DNA of 64,000 nucleotides from the NCBI GenBank assembly GCA_023055425.1, contig JALGPY010000010.1, positions 16,217,363 through 16,281,362 on the forward strand, in the 5' to 3' direction. Below, one piece after another: positions 57,538 to 64,000 of this stretch. The DNA is from Linanthus parryae. Its lineage: Eukaryota; Streptophyta; Magnoliopsida; Ericales; Polemoniaceae. The first letter of the stretch is position 1. Each line of letters opens with the position of its first letter. Below the pieces are notes generated by a model. That model was not told the origin of the DNA, made no database searches, and was given only the letters and a program-made list of their open reading frames with translations. The translations under genes and the position numbers were made by a program.

Positions 57538-60290
57538 CTAGAGCCAATCTGGCGCATCTCGTATGCCCATACTCCTAGTGTGCCCTTCATGCTTCCACTG
57601 CGTGAGAGGCTTCGTAAGCGGGTCTGACAGATCATAATCTGTAGGAATCTTGCATATCCGAACGTCTCCTCTATCGATAATATCTCGAATCAGATGAAAC
57701 TTCCTGAGCACATGCTTGGACTTCTGGTGCGATCTGGGTTCCTTTGATTGCGCGATCGCCCCAGTGTTGTCACAGAACAACTCCACTGGATCCGCAATGC
57801 TAGGGACCACACCAAGTTCAGAAACAAACTTTCTGATCCAAACAGCCTCCTTTGCTGCGCCATTTGCAGCAATGTACTCAGCCTCTATTGTAGAATCAGC
57901 CACCGTCTCTTGCTTGGAACTCTTCCAGCTCACCGCTGCTCCATTCAGGCAAAACACATATGCCGACTGTGATCTAAAGTCATCTCTATCGGTTTGGAAG
58001 CTTGCATCAGTGTAACCCCTTACACGCAACTCTTCCTCACCGCCAAACATCAAGAAAGCATCCTTAGTTCTTCTCAAGTACTTTAGGATGTTCTTGACAG
58101 CAATCCAGTGACTCTCACCCGGATTGGATTGGTATCTGCTTGTCATACTCAAGGCATATGACACATCTGGTCTAGTACATAACATGGCGTACATGATAGA
58201 CCCTATGGCCGAGGCATAGGGAATCCTACTCATGCGTTCCTTCTCAATCTCATTGGAAGGCCAACCACTCTTCGAAAGAGTGATTCCATGTGACATGGGC
58301 AAGAATCCCTTCTTGGAATCTTGCATGTTGAACCGTTTCAACACCTTGTCAATATATGTACTTTGACTTAGGCCTAGCAACCTCTTAGATCTATCTCTAT
58401 AGATCTTTATACCGAGTATATAGGCCGCTTCCCCTAAGTCTTTCATTGAGAAACACTTTCCTAGCCAATCTTTCACAGATTGCAGCATGGGAATGTCGTT
58501 TCCAATGAGTAGTATGTCATCCACATACAAGACCAGAAAAGCTACAGAGCTCCCACTAACCTTCTTGTAGACACAAGACTCATCTTCGTTTCTGATGAAG
58601 CCAAACTCTTTGACCACTTCATCAAAACGTCGATTCCAACTCCTAGAAGCTTGCTTCAATCCATAAATGGATCGTTGCAGCTTACAGACTTTGTTGGCTT
58701 GCTTTGGATCCTCAAAACCCTCCGGCTGTATCATATACACGTCCTCGAGGAGATTCCCATAAAGGAATGCTGTTTTGACATCCATCTGCCAAATCTCATA
58801 GTCGTAGTATGCTGCAATTGCAAGTAGGATTCAGATGGATTTGGTCATAGCGACTGGTGAAAAGGTTTCATCATAGTCAATACCATGAATCTGTCTGAAT
58901 CCTTTAGCCACCAATCGGCCCTTATAGGTAATCACATTACCATCCATGTCGATCTTCTTCTTGAAGACCCACTTGCACCCTATGGGCCGCGCCCCATCAG
59001 GTGGTTCCACCAAAGTCCATACTTTGTTGGTATACATGGATTCCATCTCCGATCTCATGGCTTCAAGCCACTTCTGCGAGTCTGGGCCATTCATGGCCTC
59101 CTCATAGGTAGTAGGCTCATCATCTATGAGCATCGTGTCACCGGAATCAGTTACGAGAAGTCCGTACCTCTCGGGTTCCTGGCGCACTCTACTAGATCTA
59201 CGAAGCTCTTGTGTTACCTGAACAGGTGGATCCACAACTGCTTGTGATTCCTGTTTATGTTCCATAATTGGTTCAGTGATTTGTGGTTCTTGAACTTCTT
59301 CAAGTTCTACATTCCTCCCACTTGCTTCTTTAGAGACGAATTCTCTTTCTAGAAACACGCCGGTCCGAGCAACAAACACTTTGTTCTCGGTTGGATTGTA
59401 GAAGTAGTATCCCTTAGTTTCCTTAGGGTACCCCACAAATTTACACTTATCCGATTTAGGCCCTAGCTTGTCTGATTGTAAACGTATTACATAGACATCG
59501 CAGCCCCAAATCCTCATGAACGACAGTGTGGGACGCCTCCCACTCCACATCTCATATGGTGTCTTCATGACTGATTTAGATGGAACACGGTTAATGGTGA
59601 AAGCTGCACTTAATAGAGCGTAGCCCCAAAATGATAATGGAAGATCGGTTTGACACATCATAGACCGAACCATATCCAATAGGGTTCGATTCCTCCTCTC
59701 GGACACGCCATTCCATTGTGGTGTTCCGGGTGGAGTGAGTTGGGACACGATCCCACACTCTCTAAGATAGTCGTCAAACTCTTGGCTCAAGTATTCTCCT
59801 CCACGATCCGATCGTAGAGCCTTGATACTTTTGCCAAGTTGCTTCTCTACTTCATTCTTGAATTCTTTGAACACTTCAAAGGATTCGGATTTTGCCCTCA
59901 TAAGGCACACAAATCCATATCTACTGTAATCATCAGTAAATTTAATGAAGTAGATAACCACCCCTGGCAGGCGTGGCAAATGGCCCACACACATCGGTAT
60001 GTATGAGCGCCAATTGCTCACTAGTCCTCTCACCTTTGTTATTGAAAGGGGACTTTGTAATTTTTCCCAATAAACAAGCCTCACATGTCTCATATGATTC
60101 AAAATCAAATGAGTCTAGCAATCCATCCTTATCGAGTCTAGATACACGTTTCTCATTTATGTGGCCTAAACGACAATGCCATAAATAAGCAGGATTTAAA
60201 TCATTTATTTTAATCCGCTTGGTAGTAACGTTGTAGACAGGATTGCTTAGATCAAGGACATAAAGTCCATTAATAATTGCGCACTAAAAT
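57538..60290 (-). pseudogene. Copia integrase, reverse transcriptase and RNase H, broken
   Basis: Leftward: the zinc-binding pre-integrase part (WHCRLGH, CEACLLGK; about 60200-60080), the integrase core (FTDDYSRYG, LRSDRGGEY and a glutamate in NGVSERRNRT), RT with WVFKKKIDMDGNV and YVDD at 58516-58527, and RNase H with GYTDASFQTD and STIEAEYIAA. It ends IRDAPDWL at 57538. A frameshift near 59955 separates the zinc-binding part from the core. A TGA near 58831 (arginine CGA in relatives) splits RT. Otherwise full length. The motifs suggest a Tork-like lineage, though I am not certain. Not functional without repair. Confidence 0.9.
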
Positions 60291-60298
60291 AGTGAATA

Positions 60299-61483
60299 TT
60301 ATTCAAATAAAAGGAACAACAATTGTTCTTTATTGAAATAATAAAACATTCCTTGTCCAAACAAGAAATAGAAATAATGTTTCTGCTCATAGCAGGCACA
60401 AAATAGCAATTTTAATTCTAAAACTAATCCTGAAGGCAGAGATAGCTCGCACACGCCTATGGCCAACGCAGCAACCTTTGCTCCATTCCCAACGCGCAGA
60501 TCTACCTCCCCTTTAGCCAATCTTTTACTTCTCTTTAGATCCTGCATATTTCGACAAATATGAGATCCACATCCAGTATCTAATACCCATGATGTAGAGA
60601 CAGTTAAATTGACATCTACAACAAAAATACCTGGTGGTGGTGGAATCACTATTCCAAGCCTCTTGTCCTCCAGATATTTTGGGCAGTTCCTCCTCCAGTG
60701 TCCAGGCTGACTACAGTAGTGACATTCACCCTTAGTCACGACCTTGGCAATGCCACCAACAGGCTTAAGGGTTTGTTCTTTGGACTTGGCAACTGACTTG
60801 CCTTTGCCCTTGGAGGAAGAGGCAAACCTTTTGCCCTTTCCTTTCTGCACCATCATAATGGCCTTGCCCTTACCCTTGTTGATGCTCTGTTCAGCCGTCC
60901 TCAACATGTTGAGTAAATCTGGCAGTGGTTTAACGATCTCGTTCATGTTATAGTTCATAATGAACTGTCCATAACTCTCGGGCAACGATTGCAACACGAG
61001 ATCGGTTGCCAACTCTTGGCCGACCGGGAACCCAAGTCGGGCGAGATTCTCCAAGTACCCGATCATTCGGAGTACATGGGGTCCCACCGGGTTCCCTTCT
61101 GCCAGATGACATTTGAACAGTGCCTTTGAGACCTCATACCTCTCTACCCTCGCCTGCTCTTGGAAGAGCTGCTTTAGATGTTCGATCATATCGACAGCAT
61201 TCATGTTTTCGTGTTGCTTCTGAAGCTCAGAAGTCATGGTGCAAAGCATAAGGCAGGCCGCATCATTGGCGTCATCAACACGCTTTTGATACGCCTTTAA
61301 GGCAGCAGGTGTCTGGTTCTCTGGACCTTCCGGAACATGCTCCTCTATTGCGTACAGTTTCTTCTCTTGCTTGAGAACAATTCTCAAGTTTCTGTACCAA
61401 TCAAGAAAGTTGGTTCCAGAGAGCTTGTCCTTCTCAAGGACAGATCGTAGGGAATGTTGTGAACTCGATGAGTTGTTTGCCAT
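60299..61483 (-). pseudogene. Copia gag and protease, frameshifted at end
   Basis: Start MANNSSSSQHSLRSVLEKDK at 61483, preferred over an ATG ten codons upstream because it matches the usual copia gag start. The capsid part (LSGTNFLDWYRNLRIVLKQE; LLNMLRTAEQSINKGKGKAI), a lysine/glycine-rich linker, a zinc knuckle CHYCSQPGHWRRNC (60724-60683) and a protease with LDTGCGSHIC near 60560-60590 are all in one frame. After LPSGLVLELKLL the reading becomes unrelated, so a frameshift lies near 60420. Gag itself is uninterrupted and might be made. Confidence 0.88.
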
Positions 61484-63157
61484 TTGGAATTCTACAAAAA
61501 GGAAAATACGCAAGTTTTAGTATTTGTGAATTTTTGACTATATTTAATAATGGCTAGTTTATTAAATATAGCTCCCACTATTTTTCTACGGATTAATAAC
61601 CCTCAAGATATTAATGCGGAAAATATCATTATATTTTCTAGTGGGCCAAGATCCATCTTTTTCATCTCCTTATGAGCTTGCTTTGGCAAGTCACCCATAA
61701 TTCGACTACTTCTTAGGTAGGAACAATTCCAATTGCATCCCATATGCAACTCTTGGTTCAATCAGGCAAATAACTCCTTATTTATCCATCCATATGGATA
61801 ATCCCAATTGATTGCCTCTAGGTTTCTTAATCAAATTAATAGCCTAGTTGTGCTCAACCTCTTATCTAAACAATTGCACATTGTTACGTGCCATCGCATT
61901 CCATCATTATGAACCAAGTCGCCATGCTTTGGCACGCACGAACTTGATAAATAATGATTATAATGAGTGTTTAAATAACGAGAAGGCAAGAACACAATAT
62001 TTAAAATTTGAGGGATTTTCAATTCAATTTTAATTGTTTTTGTTGATCAATATCAACTAATCTATCTATTTGAGTTTGGGCACAACTCCAAATAATAGAT
62101 CCGGGTTGTCTAATTATCTTATTATCCTAATTGCATGCATCATCCATACACCAACCACACAAATAATAAGACAATAAATAAACAACCACAAAACAGAAAT
62201 TAAACGTGATGTGGATATGGCCTTTTCTAGACTAAGATAATTCCAAGCCAATGGAATTATCTATGAACCCTAAGCAAACACATCTCCATGCGTCTTGATC
62301 TTTTGGTCCATCCTTCATAGTCATGTGGAATGCTCCATGCTCCATGCTCCATCTTTTGTGGCTTCTTTGGCTTTGGGCTTCTTTTCTTCAATCTTGGCTA
62401 ACAATCTACTTTATCTAGCACTAGCTAATATCTATACTAAATAAATTAAATCTCACAAGTTGAGAAAAAAAAATGGCACGCAGGCCATAAAACCCTAATT
62501 AATTATTACAATTAATTGATCAGCTCGCAGGCCGTAAAACCAAACCACAAAATTAAACATCCACATCAAACCACTTCCTAAGGCCATATCCAATCACCAT
62601 GCGATTTGCACATAAACAGTTAAAATCCAATTTTAACGAGCTTGGTCAATTTTAATTGATTTTAGGATTTCTAGGGTTAAAACGGTCCATGGGCCCAACA
62701 ATCCAATTGCCCGGGCCCAAAGAAAGTGAACCATAAGGCCCTAGGGCCGGCCCGGCCCAAAACCCGCAAGCTAGGCCCGCGGGTTAGGGCCGCCCGGCCC
62801 CTTAGGGCGCCAATCTTGGGCGGCAAGCAAGGGGGGCGGTTCCCTAGGGGGCCGAACCTCCTTATGGAGGTTGTTTCCAAAACAACCTCCTTGCTTGGAG
62901 CCCAAGTTTGGTTGTTTCCTTGTTTTGGGATAACTCCTTCTTCCCCAAGGATGCCCAAACCCTAGCTCTAAGATCCTAAAATTTCTCAAACTCACCAATT
63001 CATGCATCCAATGCAAAATTGGGTCTTGTTACGATCTAATTATTGACAAATTGCATCCCATGCTTGATTTGTCTTGTTTTACGCGATAATCAACAAATTA
63101 AGGTGTAAAACAACAAGAATGTAACACATAAACTACGTTTATGCTCTATGACCTGTG
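61484..63157 (-). other. Leader of copia element
   Basis: No coding region. A GC-rich, strongly self-complementary block (62735-62830, with ggccctagggcc and an aacccgc...gcgggtt pair) stands out from the AT-rich remainder and may fold in the genomic RNA. Confidence 0.6.
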
Positions 63158-63169
63158 GCTCTGATACCA
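63158..63169 (-). promoter_or_regulatory. Primer binding site, tRNA-iMet (copia)
   Basis: The minus strand reads TGGTATCAGAGC one base after the LTR. Confidence 0.93.
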
Positions 63170-63170
63170 C

Positions 63171-64000
63171 TGTAGGGTTTTGATTCATGGATCGCGCAAA
63201 CGGAAGCATAATCAATCAAATAACCATGCAAAACCCTCCAAGGATCACAAGTCTAGATGCATAACGATAGTGAAGGTAAGAAATCATAAACACACCTTTG
63301 GGTTCTCCTTGATGACTTCAAACGCGAATAGTGTCACGTTCTCTATAGTTGATCCACGCCTAGAGTTGATCCTAGATCTCCAATCTCCTTGGTGCTAGCC
63401 CGGAATGAGAGGAGGGTGAAGGAATCACGCAAAACGAGACAAAGAAAGGGGCTCGGCCCTTCCTTTTGCCCGACGGGGTGAGGGGCGGCGGCAAGGAGCG
63501 GCGTCGCTCCTTGTTGCTTGCTCTCTCTCTCCTTTGTTCTCTCCCACTCTTGTTATGATCTCTAAAGAGAAATAACTTATGAGGAAGGAAGGAAGGAGGG
63601 TCCTTTATATAGTCCAACAACTCCTTGTTAACTACCTAAAGGACTTATTCTAGTCCTACTAGAATTCAATTTAGTCCCTTCCTTGCAAATTAGTCCCTAC
63701 TAAGTTTGCAAGGGTTTGCAAAGTGATCCTTCTAATTAATTAATCCAATTAATTAATTTCAAATCTAGTACAACTCTATATAGCGTGTGACCCCATAGGT
63801 TCTATCTAGTTGGTAGCAACTATTTGCTAACATGGAGCGGTTTCTAGCAAAACATCCATTCTAGCCAACTAATAGAATAGTCATCTAGACAACCTTGTAC
63901 AAGTAATTGTCTCATCCCTTTGCCTCCATATCCGGATTGGACACGAGACATACAAGTCACACTCGTATATCCAATCCCTAGTTTCTCGATCCATGGAATA
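63171..64000 (-). repeat. 5' LTR of copia element, partial
   Basis: Starts TGTAGGGTTTTGATTC. Matches 56092-56921 with about six substitutions and no indel. Continues past the window. Confidence 0.93.

Larger units (their letters stand above)
56092..64000 (-). mobile_element. Ty1/copia element, right LTR cut by window end
   Basis: Minus-oriented: 5' LTR (from beyond 64000 down to 63171), tRNA-iMet primer site, a 1.67-kb leader, gag-pol (61483-57538), PPT (tgggagac) and 3' LTR (57523-56092). Integrase stands before RT, the copia order. The visible 830 bases of the two LTRs differ at about six positions. The polyprotein has at least two frameshifts and one nonsense codon. The target duplication cannot be checked. 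Confidence 0.93.

Overview
The window is plant nuclear DNA, almost certainly from an angiosperm and probably a eudicot, although the species cannot be named. The evidence is Ty3/gypsy elements of the Tekay, Tat and Athila lineages, a Ty1/copia element, Helitron ends, small hAT-type elements, plant mobile domain (PMD) coding sequence, and intron-bearing scraps of a plant fimbrin gene and an alcohol dehydrogenase gene. I see no intact host gene, tRNA, rRNA or CRISPR array. The only intact long reading frame is the polyprotein of a very young Tekay retrotransposon.

Layout, left to right. 1-5763: degraded sequence with a fimbrin exon and ADH exons, closing in a clear Helitron 3' end (hairpin plus CTAG). 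5829-6391: a hAT-type MITE with an 8-bp target-site duplication (TSD). 6923 to about 31490: Tat-lineage element A, read on the minus strand. Its left LTR, PPT and broken pol are present, while most of gag and the right LTR are lost. On its plus strand lies a multi-exon PMD-type gene, interrupted by a second hAT MITE (9530-10064) and by the complete Tekay element (11377-23058), then a second small gene with its own TATA box, then an array of hairpin repeats. 31491-34375: unassigned sequence with a Stowaway/mariner-like tail, a candidate MITE and tandem repeats. 34376-36238: the 5' end of a second Helitron. 36239-54965: Tat element B (minus strand), with two LTRs, a tRNA-Trp primer site, a degenerate gag-pro and no pol. 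It has the same plus-strand cargo as element A: PMD gene, second gene and hairpin array. Its second gene is split by an Athila-like element (42268-50580) that also lacks pol. 54966-56091: a spliced-looking gene fragment. 56092 to beyond the window: a copia element on the minus strand with two nearly identical LTRs and a damaged gag-pol.

The most interesting pattern is that two diverged Tat elements share the same ambisense architecture. gag-pro(-pol) runs on one strand. Two accessory genes run head-on against it from the other end, each preceded by a TATA-like sequence. Between the converging units lies an array of small hairpins whose arms change in a compensating way. LTR comparison by eye orders the insertions: Tat B and Athila are older (several percent LTR divergence), copia is younger (about 0.7 percent over the visible 830 bases), and Tekay is youngest (no difference seen).
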